Origin: Streptomyces daqingensis
GTDB taxonomy: Bacteria; Actinomycetota; Actinomycetes; Streptomycetales; Streptomycetaceae
Length of the DNA stretch: 64,000 bases
NCBI RefSeq assembly: GCF_014645895.1
Contig: NZ_BMMP01000026.1
Coordinates: 1 to 64,000, forward strand
Direction: 5' to 3'
The notes under the pieces are model-generated. The model did not search any database and was not told where the DNA came from. It was given only the letters and a program-made list of their open reading frames with translations. The number at the start of each line of letters is the position of its first letter. The stretch's first letter is position 1. The translations under genes and the position numbers were made by a program. This document shows, piece by piece, positions 1-7,905 of the stretch.

Positions 1-137
1 CAATCACCACCGCGCACACACCGCGCTCGGCGGCCAACCACCCGCCAGCCGCGTCCCCAACCTCACGGGGCAATACACCTAGGGCGGCCGCACGTCCGGT
101 GCGAGCGGGGCTCGAACCGCATGAGGCAACGGCCCCG
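1..137. other. Left-edge intergenic DNA
   Basis: No gene is supported here. The stretch lies downstream of the minus-strand FAD enzyme. A weak 5-bp inverted repeat (cgcac/gtgcg, about 89-103) could be part of a terminator, but it is too short to call. Any gene to the left is outside the window. Confidence 0.4.
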
Positions 138-1619
138 TCAGTGCGAGCCGCGCCAGTCGTCGCCCTCCACGATCAGCCCCGCGACGAGCGCGCCGGACAT
201 GCCCGCGTGAGCGAGCCCGCCCCCCGGGTGCGCCCAGCCGCCGGCCCTGTAGAAGCCTTTCGTCGCCGTCCTGTTGGGCGGACGGCGTTCCGTGCCGCTC
301 CCGCCTCGCCTGCCGCCCGCGGATCCGGCGAGAGCGGGCGCGGGTACGAGCCCCGCGGGGGCTCCCGTCTCCGCCTCGATGTGATGGGGCGTGCGGACCT
401 CGCGCCAGAGCGTCCGCGGTCCCAGCCCCAGTCCTGCCGCGTCGGCCGCGGCGACCAACTCTCCGGCCAGCCGCTCCGCCTCCGCCTGCCCGGGGACCCC
501 CTCGGGGCCGACCGAGACCGACAGCACGGCAGTCTCGTGCGCGGCGTCCGGTGTGAGAGAGGCGTCGTCGGGGCGGAGCACGGTCAGGGGCTGCCCGGGG
601 GCGTCCGCTCGGTGGACGACGGTGCGGTGCACGGTCTCGGCGGGACGTCCGCCGCGCAGCGCGAGAAGCACCGTGAGGCGTGAACGGGCGGGGACAGCCG
701 CCAGGGCCGCTCCGTCCGTCCCGGCAGGCGCGCCGTTCCGGTCCGGCGGCCACCAGCAGCCGGCGATCACGGCGTCCGCGTAGACGTCGGGCGACGCGGC
801 CAGGCACAGACCCGTCACCCGGCCGCCCTCCTCGCGTACGGCCGTCACCTCCGAGTCGAACCTGAAGCCCACCCCGCGCTCGAGGCAGCGCTCGTACAGC
901 GCCTGGGCGAGCGCCCGCATCCCGCCGCGCACGTACCAGCTTCCGAAGGTGTGCTCGATGTAGGGCAGCACCGTCGCGCTCGCTGGGGCCGTCCGCGGAT
1001 CGAGGCCGTAGGCGTCGGCGCAGCTGCTCAGCATGGCGCTCAGCCGGGGGTCGCGCAGTTCGTCGGCGGCGACCTCCGCGAGGGTGGGGGCGCGACGGCG
1101 CAGCAGGCCCCGGCCGCGCAGCGCGGGATACGGGTCGCGGTCCGGGACGGACCCGTGCGTCCGCGGCCCGACGGCGCTGAGCGGCTCCTCCAGGAGGGGC
1201 CGCCTGGTGGCTTCCCAGACCTCACGGGCCCGGCAGAGCAGGTCCGCCCAGCGCCCGCCGGTCCCCGGGCCCAGCGCCGCGTCCAGCGCCCGGACGGTGC
1301 CCGCGCGGGAGGCGTGCGGCAGCGACACCGTGGTGCCGTCCGGGAAGACGTGCCGCACGGCGGGATCGAGCTGTACGAGGCCGACGCGCTCCTCCAGCGG
1401 TTCGCGTCCGGTCTTGACGAACAGGTCGCGGTAGACGGCGGGCAGGTGCAGAACCCCGGGACCGGTGTCGAAGCGGAATCCGTCCCGTTCGTAGCCGCGC
1501 ACCCCGCCTCCGTACGTGCCGGTGCGCTCGTGGACCGTCACCTCGTGCCCCGCCACGGCGAGCCGTGCGGACGCCGCAAGTGCGCCCAGGCCGGCGCCGA
1601 TCACCGCGATACGTGCCAT
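138..1619 (-). CDS. Phytoene-desaturase-like FAD/NAD(P) oxidoreductase
   Basis: This 493-aa protein begins at ATG 1619 with a dinucleotide-binding fold, MARIAVIGAGLGALAAS, followed by the acidic end of the second strand (VTVHER) and a GGGVRGYERDGFRFDTGPG segment typical of CrtI-type desaturases and retinol-saturase-like amine oxidases. The C-terminus keeps the family's second FAD-contact region in the form GGWAHPGGGLAHAGMSGALVAG. An in-frame GTG/ATG extension of 30 residues upstream is Arg/Ala-rich and unlike the family, so I start at 1619. No phytoene synthase, cyclase or other crt gene is adjacent, so a carotenoid substrate is only a guess; an isoprenoid, lipid or unknown FAD-dependent desaturation or isomerisation is equally possible. 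It is transcribed alone. A perfect 18-bp palindrome lies about 130 bp upstream. Confidence 0.8.
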   Translation of the reverse strand: MARIAVIGAGLGALAASARLAVAGHEVTVHERTGTYGGGVRGYERDGFRFDTGPGVLHLPAVYRDLFVKTGREPLEERVGLVQLDPAVRHVFPDGTTVSLPHASRAGTVRALDAALGPGTGGRWADLLCRAREVWEATRRPLLEEPLSAVGPRTHGSVPDRDPYPALRGRGLLRRRAPTLAEVAADELRDPRLSAMLSSCADAYGLDPRTAPASATVLPYIEHTFGSWYVRGGMRALAQALYERCLERGVGFRFDSEVTAVREEGGRVTGLCLAASPDVYADAVIAGCWWPPDRNGAPAGTDGAALAAVPARSRLTVLLALRGGRPAETVHRTVVHRADAPGQPLTVLRPDDASLTPDAAHETAVLSVSVGPEGVPGQAEAERLAGELVAAADAAGLGLGPRTLWREVRTPHHIEAETGAPAGLVPAPALAGSAGGRRGGSGTERRPPNRTATKGFYRAGGWAHPGGGLAHAGMSGALVAGLIVEGDDWRGSH

Positions 1620-1747
1620 GACGAGGGACTTTAGCCGGGCGCCCCGAGCGCGGTTCGGGCGGTGCCCCTGCCGGGCGTCCGCTGCCCGCCGCGGCCGGGC
1701 CGCGCGCATGTCTCTGGTGTTCTCCGCCCGGGCGGGAGCGCGGACGG

Positions 1748-1765
1748 CTGAGTAGCGCTACTCAG
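1748..1765. promoter_or_regulatory. Perfect 18-bp palindrome, candidate operator
   Basis: Bases 1748-1765 read ctgagtagcgctactcag, which equals its own reverse complement. A second, overlapping inverted pair (tactca 1759-1764 / tgagta 1775-1780) extends the symmetry. The site is 129 bp upstream of the FAD-enzyme start and 254 bp beyond the tetR stop. A zero-spacer palindrome of this length is more like a dimeric repressor site than a terminator. Which regulator binds is unknown. Confidence 0.5.
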
Positions 1766-1908
1766 TGGAGCAGTTGAGTATCCGAGCGGATGGGCGGCGC
1801 CGCACCGGGAGGGCAGAGTGATGCGCACAGCAAGGGGAGTTGCCCCGGCACCGCCGACACGGGGTGGCGGAACGGGGCAGCACCCCTTGCCGGGGGAACG
1901 CGGGTCAC

Positions 1909-1947
1909 GGGGGCCCGCGGGGGAACGGGGAAACGGGGGAGTGGGGG
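1909..1947 (+). other. Five-run G-quadruplex motif
   Basis: The plus strand carries five G runs of 5, 5, 4, 5 and 5 bases, separated by loops of 5, 3, 4 and 3 bases. This easily satisfies the usual G4 pattern. It sits in the 399-bp gap (1620-2018) between the tetR stop and the FAD-enzyme start, both on the minus strand, so the transcript would carry the C-rich complement. Apart from this motif and the palindrome at 1748, I see nothing in the gap. Confidence 0.6.
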
Positions 1948-2018
1948 AAGACCGTGCGCGGCCCCTCGAACCGGGTCGCCCGGGCGGACGCTCGCAGCCA
2001 CTGCGGGCACCGCCTCGG

Positions 2019-2738
2019 CTACCGGGGCCGTGCACACCCCCCGACCCGTCCCTGCAGCAGCAGGGACAGTGCCGCGTGCACGTCGTCGAGGGAGCGCTCC
2101 GGCTGGAACGCCTTCCAGTCCAGTGCCGCCACGAGCACCATGCCGACGAGGGCGGACGCCGTCAGCGAGATGTCGATCTCGCCGCTCAGTTCGCCTTCCT
2201 CGACTCCGCCCCGCAGCTGCTCCTCCACCACGGCGACGGCCTCCTGACGTACCACCGCCAGCGTCGAGTTCCACGCCCTGTTCGTCCGCCACAGCTCGGC
2301 CACGTACAGCTGCGTGAAGGCGGGGTAGCGGTCGATGAAGGCCAGCCCGGCGCGCACCATGGCATCGAGTGCGTCGACCCGCCCGCCCCCGGCCCGCGCG
2401 GTCGACTCGGCAGCCTCGCGCAGGTCGGCGGTGAGCAACTCCACGCCGTACCGCAGCAGTTCCTCGAAGAGTTCGTTCTTGCTGGCGAAGTTGTAGTAGA
2501 CGGTGCCCTTGGCGACGCCGGCCCGGTCGGCGATCTCCTCCACCGTCGTGGCGGAGAAGCCCTGTTCGGCGATGAGCGTGACCGCCGCGCCGAACAGCTT
2601 CTGGCGGGTCGAGCCGCGGTTGCGGCGGACGCGCGCGCCGCCGCTCCCACCGCTCCGGCTCCCGCTGTTACCGCTGGCGGCGTGCGCGTTGCGCGCGCCG
2701 CCGGGCCCCGGCCCGCCGTCCGGGGTGGTGCTCGTCAT
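2019..2738 (-). CDS. TetR-family transcriptional regulator
   Basis: This 239-aa protein has an N-terminal TetR DNA-binding domain (about residues 43-90) with the helix-turn-helix segment VEEIADRAGVAKGTVYYNF followed by SKNELFEELL. The rest is an all-helical ligand/dimer domain. ATG 2738 follows a GAGGAGG ribosome site with good spacing. About 40 low-complexity Gly/Ser/Arg/Pro residues precede the domain. It is the last gene of a minus-strand operon with the YhgE-like protein (28-bp gap) and the ABC-like ATPase. The palindrome at 5738-5763 before that operon has the form typical of autoregulatory TetR operators, so it probably represses its own operon. The ligand is unknown. Confidence 0.93.
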   Translation of the reverse strand: MTSTTPDGGPGPGGARNAHAASGNSGSRSGGSGGARVRRNRGSTRQKLFGAAVTLIAEQGFSATTVEEIADRAGVAKGTVYYNFASKNELFEELLRYGVELLTADLREAAESTARAGGGRVDALDAMVRAGLAFIDRYPAFTQLYVAELWRTNRAWNSTLAVVRQEAVAVVEEQLRGGVEEGELSGEIDISLTASALVGMVLVAALDWKAFQPERSLDDVHAALSLLLQGRVGGCARPR

Positions 2739-2766
2739 CGGTCCGGTCCTCCTCGCGCGGCGCGGC

Positions 2767-4857
2767 TCACAGGGCGATCTCCGGGTGCAGGCGGTCCAGC
2801 GTCCACACCTGCTTGCTCCGCGCCGTCCACGCGGTCAGTACGAGCGCGCTCACGGTGAAGGCCAGCAGCACCAGGCAGGCCCGCCAGACCGGCCACGGAT
2901 CGCCGCCCGTGACGAGGTGACGCAGCCCGTCGACGACGTAGCTCATCGGCAGGTAGGGGTGAACGGCGTTGAAGAACCCCGGGCTGGTCTGTATCGGATA
3001 CGTCCCGCCGGCCGACGTCAGCTGCAGCATCAGCATTGCGAGGACGAGGATGCGCCCGGCAGGCCCGAAGCGGGCGTTGAGCAGCTGCACCACGGCCGTG
3101 AAGCACGCCGTGACCAGAACCAGAAAGCCGACGGCGGCCGCCGGCCGTGCGAACTGCAGTCCGAGCCCCCAGTGCAGCACCGCGATCAGCGCGCCCGTCT
3201 GTGCGACACCTATCGCCGCGACCGGCAGCCAGCCCGCCAGGGCGATGCGCCTGGCCGGGGCGCCGGCGGCGAGTGCACGCTTGTTGAGCGGCTGGAGCAG
3301 CATGTACGCGATCATCGCACCGACCCAGAGCGCGAGCGGAATGAAGTACGGCGCGAATCCCGTGCCGTAGTTGGGCGCCGCATGCGCCTTGGCGGAGGAG
3401 AGGCCGACGGGGTCGGACATCACGTCCGTACGCTCGTCTCGCTCCTTCTCGCCGTAGTCGGGGATCTTCTTCGCGCCCTCGTGCAGTCCGTGCGACAGCT
3501 GCGAGGAACCGTCGGCGAGCCGGTACATCCCGCCGTTCAGCGTGTTCGCGCCGTCCGACAGCCGTCCCAGGCCGGCATCGAGCTGCGCCGCGCCGTCCCG
3601 GGCGCGAACGAGCCCCGCGTCCAGCTTGGCCGCTCCCGCGGATACCTTGTGGGCGCCCCGGTCGAGCTTGTGGATCTTCGCGACCGCCGCGTCCATGTCC
3701 TCAGCGAGGTGCGGTGCCCGGTCGGCCAGGGCGTTCGCCTGCTTCTGGAGCTTCGCCAGGCGGGCGTCGAGACGGTCGAGGTCCGTCTGCTCGCGCACGA
3801 CGCCGTCGACATCCTCCGCGACGTCGGCCGCGGTACGCGCCGCAGTGACCGCCTTCTTCAACTGCGGGCAGGAGGCGTCCAGTTCGACGGGCCCTCCACA
3901 GCGCACCCGGTGGAGGCGGGCGAGGGCGTCGGCGGCCTTCCGGGCGTCGGCGGCCACCTTGCCCGTCCTCTCGGGGAGACCGTCCAGGTTCTCCCGCAGG
4001 GTTCCGCTGAGGCGTGCGACGTCGCGAGCGGCCTTGCCGATGTCGTCACCGTGCTCGTCGAGGAACGGGCGGACCTTGCCCGCGACTCCGTCGACCTTCG
4101 TCGCGAGCTTCCGCGTGCCGTCGGCGACCTGCCGCGAGCCCTTCTTCAGCTCACCCGCGCCGCTGTGCAGCCGCCGCGTGCCGTTCTTGAGCGTGCCGCT
4201 GCCCTTCTCCGCCCTGCCCAGGCCGTCCTCGAGCTCCCCGGTGCCCTTCCTGGCCCGGCCGATGCCGTCGCCGAGCTTGTCGGCTCCTTTCGCGGCCTTC
4301 GCCGTCCGGTCGTGCAGCGTCGAGAAGGAGACGAAGATCCTGTCGTAGAAGCCGCGCGACGCCTTGCCGGAGGCGGCGGCCCGTACCTCCGAGAAGACGG
4401 TGCGCGAGATCTGCCCCACGATGTAGTTGCTGGCGTCGTTCGTGCGCACCTTCAGGGCGCCGGTCCGCGGATCGCTGCCCGAGCTGGAGGCCACGCGGTC
4501 GCTGAAGTCGGCGGGCACGGTCAGCGACAGGTAGTAGCGCCCGTCCTCGACGCCTCGCCGTGCGTCTGCGGCGTCGGTCTCGCGCCAGTCGAACGTGTCG
4601 CTCTCGCGCAGCCCTTCGACGATCGAGTCGCCGGCGTCCAGCCGTTCGCCGTCCGCCTCGCTGCCCCTGTCGTCGTTGACGAGCGCGACCGGCACCTTGT
4701 CCAGACGCTCGTACGGGTCCCAGAACGACCACAGGTAGAGCGCGCCGTAGAGCAGCGGCAGCAGCATCATCGCCGCCATCGCCGCACGGGGCAGCCTTCC
4801 CCTCCCGAAGCGCTTGAGCTCAAGCGCGGCAAGCTTCGGCGAGCGCATCCGCCGCAT
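2767..4857 (-). CDS. YhgE/Pip-type multi-spanning membrane protein
   Basis: This 696-aa protein has the YhgE/Pip layout. A basic N-terminus (KLAALELKRFGRGRLPR) precedes one transmembrane helix (about residues 26-45, LLPLLYGALYLWSFWDPY) and an extracytoplasmic domain starting VPVALVNDDRG. Long tracts of the family's Leu/Gly heptads follow (KGADKLGDGIG, LEDGLGRAEKG, LDAGLGRLSDGANTLNGG). Five or six helices end the chain, including QPLNKRALAAGAPA then WLPVAAIGVAQTGALIAVLHW. The start is ATG 4857 or ATG 4848, both served by GGAGGGG; upstream in-frame codons give an Arg-rich tail inside the ABC gene and are rejected. It overlaps the 3' end of the ATPase gene by 38 bp. Relatives are ABC-2-like and act in export or phage adsorption; the cargo here is unknown. 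Confidence 0.88.
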   Translation of the reverse strand: MRRMRSPKLAALELKRFGRGRLPRAAMAAMMLLPLLYGALYLWSFWDPYERLDKVPVALVNDDRGSEADGERLDAGDSIVEGLRESDTFDWRETDAADARRGVEDGRYYLSLTVPADFSDRVASSSGSDPRTGALKVRTNDASNYIVGQISRTVFSEVRAAASGKASRGFYDRIFVSFSTLHDRTAKAAKGADKLGDGIGRARKGTGELEDGLGRAEKGSGTLKNGTRRLHSGAGELKKGSRQVADGTRKLATKVDGVAGKVRPFLDEHGDDIGKAARDVARLSGTLRENLDGLPERTGKVAADARKAADALARLHRVRCGGPVELDASCPQLKKAVTAARTAADVAEDVDGVVREQTDLDRLDARLAKLQKQANALADRAPHLAEDMDAAVAKIHKLDRGAHKVSAGAAKLDAGLVRARDGAAQLDAGLGRLSDGANTLNGGMYRLADGSSQLSHGLHEGAKKIPDYGEKERDERTDVMSDPVGLSSAKAHAAPNYGTGFAPYFIPLALWVGAMIAYMLLQPLNKRALAAGAPARRIALAGWLPVAAIGVAQTGALIAVLHWGLGLQFARPAAAVGFLVLVTACFTAVVQLLNARFGPAGRILVLAMLMLQLTSAGGTYPIQTSPGFFNAVHPYLPMSYVVDGLRHLVTGGDPWPVWRACLVLLAFTVSALVLTAWTARSKQVWTLDRLHPEIAL

Positions 4858-5683
4858 CCCCCTCCGTGGTCGTGCCCGGCTCGCGGGCCGGTCCCTCTTC
4901 GTTCCCGGCTCCCCGGCCTGCGGACGAGTTCCGGCTCGCGCCTGCGGGCGCGCGGCCCGTGCACACCGTGAGCGCGTCGCCCGGCGCCTGACTGCACGCC
5001 GCGAGAACCGTCGTCCCCGCCTCGGCGACGGAGCGCAGCAGCGACCAGGCCTGTCCGGCTTCGTCATCCGCGAGCTTCAGCCCGACGTCGTCGACTGCGA
5101 GCAGCCGCGGTTCGCCCAGCAGCGCGATCGCGACGGACAGCCGCAGGCTCTCCAGCCGCTCCAGGTCCCGTACGAGCGTGCGCGGGCCCTTCGGCAGGGA
5201 GTCCAGGTCGAGACCGGCGGCGGACAGCGAGGCGTCGAGGCGTGCGCGGGAGGCCGCGGCGCGACGGGCGGGCGGGGTGAACAGGGCACGCAGCGAACCG
5301 TCGAACCGCCGCCGCAGCAGCATCTGTTCGCGCAGCTGCTCGGCGACGGACAGGCCGGGCTCGAGGTCGGTCACCCCCGGAACGGCTCCGAGCGCGCTGA
5401 CACGGCGGACGGCTGCGAGCTCACCGGGCAAGCGGTGCCCGCCCACGACCGCGTGGCCGGAGGTCGTCCTCATCCGCCCCGTGAGCGCCAGCAGAAGGCA
5501 GGTGCGCCCCGAACCGGACGGGCCCTCCAGGGCGATGAGCGATCCCGCCGGCGCGGCGAAGCAGATGTCCGCGAAGACCTCTCCCCGGGGGCCGGTCAGG
5601 CCGAGGTCCTCAGCACGTACCTCAGCCCCCGCGCGGCCACCCGAGCCGTCGCCGGGCCGGGGTTCCTCCGGCGCATCGCCCAT
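4820..5683 (-). CDS. Degenerate ABC-type ATP-binding protein
   Basis: This 287-aa protein starts at ATG 5683 behind GGAGAGG; GTG 5716 would add 11 residues. It has an ABC fold with Walker A GPSGSGRT (the usual Lys is Arg), a Walker B-like LLAVDDV with Asp where the catalytic Glu is expected, LERLESLRLSVA where LSGGQ should stand, and no His after the VLAACS strand. Its C-terminal 50 residues are Ser/Gly/Glu-rich. It is the first gene of the operon with the YhgE-like protein and TetR, directly behind the operator-like palindrome. The context argues that it works with the membrane protein, but hydrolysis looks impaired. It may be a structural or regulatory partner, or a slow ATPase. Confidence 0.8.
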   Translation of the reverse strand: MGDAPEEPRPGDGSGGRAGAEVRAEDLGLTGPRGEVFADICFAAPAGSLIALEGPSGSGRTCLLLALTGRMRTTSGHAVVGGHRLPGELAAVRRVSALGAVPGVTDLEPGLSVAEQLREQMLLRRRFDGSLRALFTPPARRAAASRARLDASLSAAGLDLDSLPKGPRTLVRDLERLESLRLSVAIALLGEPRLLAVDDVGLKLADDEAGQAWSLLRSVAEAGTTVLAACSQAPGDALTVCTGRAPAGASRNSSAGRGAGNEEGPAREPGTTTEGDAADALAEACRA

Positions 5684-5737
5684 GTCTTCCGCCTCTCCGC
5701 TCTCCGCCGCGCGCACCGCGTCGTACCGTCGCGCAGT

Positions 5738-5763
5738 TTTTGTACTGACTGGTCAGTTCAAAA
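5738..5763. promoter_or_regulatory. TetR-type operator before the ATPase/YhgE/tetR operon
   Basis: The core is actgac-tg-gtcagt (5744-5757), with a further five matched pairs outside it (ttttg/caaaa) and one mismatch, giving 26 bp of dyad symmetry. It ends about 55 bp upstream of the ATPase ATG. The core resembles operators of self-regulating actinobacterial TetR proteins. The gap to the divergent HEPN gene (5684-6027) holds nothing else I recognise, so both promoters could be covered. Confidence 0.7.
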
Positions 5764-6027
5764 GTATGCCCGACCATGCAACGCTCCCCTCCGGGCACCC
5801 CCTTGAGTAACGGCGGGCCCCGGTACGGGGGCGGGCGCGAGCGGAACCCGGAGCGGCATGGGGCGGCGTCCGGGAGGGCCCGGAGCCCGAACTGCCCCGA
5901 GATGGGAGGTCACGCCGCAGCGGCGGGTGTTTGCGCAGGTCAGGGCCGATTGTCAGTGGTGTCCTCCACGATGGGCACATACGGCCGAACCGGCGAAGTG
6001 CCAGACGACGACAGGAGGTTGGTTCCC

Positions 6028-6654
6028 GTGCGGCGACATCCTCGGGGAGCGCCCCCGAACTCCTCACAGGCGACACCGGCAAGCGACGTCCATCCAGTGC
6101 TGCGCCGCGCGGCCGCCCCGCCGGCCGCTCTGGACCTGCTGGCCCAGGCACAGCACGGCCTGGACGAGGCGGCGGCGATGGAGACGCCGAACGAGCGGTA
6201 CGCCATCGCGCACCTGGCGGCACTGCGCACCGCCGCGGCGGTGCTCGCCGTCCACGGCCGGCCCGAGAGCAGCGAGCGGCGCAGGCGCGCCATCCGCAGC
6301 GCATGGGAGGTGCTTCCCGAGGCGGCTCCCGAACTGTCCGAGTGGTGCCTGCTGTTCGCCTCCGGCGCCCCGAAGCGGGCGCGGGCGGAGGCCGGCATCC
6401 GGGGCGCGGTCAGTAAGCGCGAGGCCGACGACCTCGTACGCGACACCGAGGTCTTCCTGCGGCTCGTGGAGCGGATGCTCGTCTCGCAGCCGGCGCTGCC
6501 GCAGCCGCGCGTCGCCCCGGCCGACGACGAGCAGGGCGGAGCGGGCGCACCGGACGGGCCGGCAGGCCTTGCCCAGCCCATCGCGGGCCGCGCTTCGGGG
6601 CGAATACGGACCAGGAGCAGCCGCGCGGGGCAACCGCGGAAGCGGGCGGGCTGA
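6028..6654 (+). CDS. HEPN-domain protein, SAV_6107-like
   Basis: This 208-aa helical protein starts at GTG 6028, chosen for the AGGAGG nine bases upstream; upstream in-frame starts give low-complexity sequence. The core (about residues 30-150) matches the SAV_6107-type HEPN family by content: PAALDLLAQAQHGLDEAAAM, then NERYAIAHLAALRTAAAVL, then a Trp-containing stretch (SAWEVLPEAAPELSEW) and a final helix (EADDLVRDTEVFLRLVE). HEPN folds are often RNA-binding or RNase-like, but the catalytic RxxxxH of toxin-type HEPNs is not obvious and no nucleotidyltransferase partner is adjacent. The C-terminal 45 residues are disordered. The function is unknown. A hairpin 17 nt after the stop (6672-6703) probably ends the transcript. 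Confidence 0.8.
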   Translation: MRRHPRGAPPNSSQATPASDVHPVLRRAAAPPAALDLLAQAQHGLDEAAAMETPNERYAIAHLAALRTAAAVLAVHGRPESSERRRRAIRSAWEVLPEAAPELSEWCLLFASGAPKRARAEAGIRGAVSKREADDLVRDTEVFLRLVERMLVSQPALPQPRVAPADDEQGGAGAPDGPAGLAQPIAGRASGRIRTRSSRAGQPRKRAG

Positions 6655-6671
6655 CGCCGGAGTCCGTGGCG

Positions 6672-6703
6672 GGCCGCCGTGCAGACCGGCCCTCACGGCG
6701 GCC
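6672..6703 (+). terminator. Hairpin after the HEPN gene
   Basis: There is a perfect 10-bp stem (ggccgccgtg/cacggcggcc) with a 12-nt loop, starting 17 nt beyond the stop codon. It has no U tract, as is common in high-GC actinobacteria. Confidence 0.55.
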
Positions 6704-6853
6704 GTGCGGCGCGCTGCCGTGCCACGGCGGCCGCCGCACCGTCCGTACGGGCCGGGGCGGTAGCGGGCCTGCGTGCTCAGGGGGATCGGCAGGGCGCACG
6801 AAGGCAATAGGGTGGGGCCTGCACGCCCCTGAGCCGCCGAGGAGCACCGTCCA

Positions 6854-7615
6854 ATGTCCCGCCCCAGCGCATCACTCCGCACCGCCGTGGTCTGGGACGT
6901 CCTGCGGGGCGCTCTCGACCAGCGGGTCAAGACGTCCGGCAGCGAGTCCCTGGACGTACTGGACACGGGCGGCGGCACCGGCAACTTCGCCGTGCCCGTC
7001 GCCGAACTCGGACACCGGCTCACCGTCGTCGACCCGAGTCCCGACGCCCTCTTCGGCCTGGAGCGCCGCGCGGCGGAGGCGGGTGTCGCGGACAGGGTGC
7101 GGGGAGTCCAGGGCGACGCCCACGGTCTCTTCGACGTCGTCGAGCGCGGCGGCTACGACGTGGTGCTCTGCCACGGAGTCCTGGAGTACATGGACGATCC
7201 CGCCGAGGGCCTGCGCAACGTCGTCGCTGCGCTGCGCCCCGGAGCGGGCACGCTCAGTCTCCTCGCGGCCGGCCTCGGCGGCGCGGTGCTGGGGCGCGCC
7301 ATCGCGGGCCACTTCACGGAGGCGAGGCACGCGCTCACGGCACCGGACGGACGCTGGGGCGAGAGCGACCCGATGCCGCGCCGGTTCACCGCGGAGCAGC
7401 TGACGGAGCTGATCGAGGCCACGGGCATGACGGCCGGTGCGGTGCACGGGGTGCGGGTCTTCGCCGATCTGGTCCCCGGAGCCCTGATCGACACCGAGCC
7501 GGACGCGGAGGCGGCGCTGTCGCAACTGGAGGCGGCGGCGTCCGAACTTCCCGCTTTCCAGGCCGTCGCGAGTCAGCTGCATGTCCTCGCCGAGACGCGG
7601 TACCACGGCGGGTGA
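6854..7615 (+). CDS. SAM-dependent methyltransferase
   Basis: This 253-aa class I methyltransferase has motif I DVLDTGGGTGNFAVPVAELG (about residues 34-53), motif II VVDPSPDAL, the acidic post-II GVQGDAHGL and motif IV YDVVLCHGVLEYMDDP, with helices GLRNVVAALRPG beyond. The ATG follows GAGGAG. This resembles the SmtA/UbiE-like group that acts on small molecules, but the substrate cannot be read from sequence. A -10-like TAGGGT (6808-6813) lies upstream and suggests its own promoter. The neighbours (HEPN protein, DUF3040 protein) give no pathway hint. Confidence 0.88.
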   Translation: MSRPSASLRTAVVWDVLRGALDQRVKTSGSESLDVLDTGGGTGNFAVPVAELGHRLTVVDPSPDALFGLERRAAEAGVADRVRGVQGDAHGLFDVVERGGYDVVLCHGVLEYMDDPAEGLRNVVAALRPGAGTLSLLAAGLGGAVLGRAIAGHFTEARHALTAPDGRWGESDPMPRRFTAEQLTELIEATGMTAGAVHGVRVFADLVPGALIDTEPDAEAALSQLEAAASELPAFQAVASQLHVLAETRYHGG

Positions 7616-7905
7616 ACAGCGAAGGCCCCCTCGCGCCACGGGGCGGCGACCACCGGGCAGGCGCAGCAGTGCATCGGAGCTCACCCGATCAGCTGTTGAC
7701 CGCCGTATGATCGGTGCACGCGGTTCGGCATGGCGGAAAGGCGGTGCGGGAATGCACGAATTGAACGGTCTCGCGCTCACGTCCGCCGTCTCGGCCCTGG
7801 TGAGAGGTATTGGCGCAGAGGGGCGGGTTTCACGGGGGCGATTCCCTGCCTATCCTTGGATGGTCGCATCCGGTCGCCCCCGCGACCGACGAGTAGGAGG
7901 ACTCC

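Noticed and set aside
95..125. tRNA T-arm-like TTCGAGC on the minus strand at the left edge
   Set aside because: The flanking stem does not pair and no cloverleaf can be drawn.
2503..4971. 822-codon plus-strand open frame opposite the YhgE gene
   Set aside because: No domain is recognisable, and the minus strand has membrane helices and heptad repeats.
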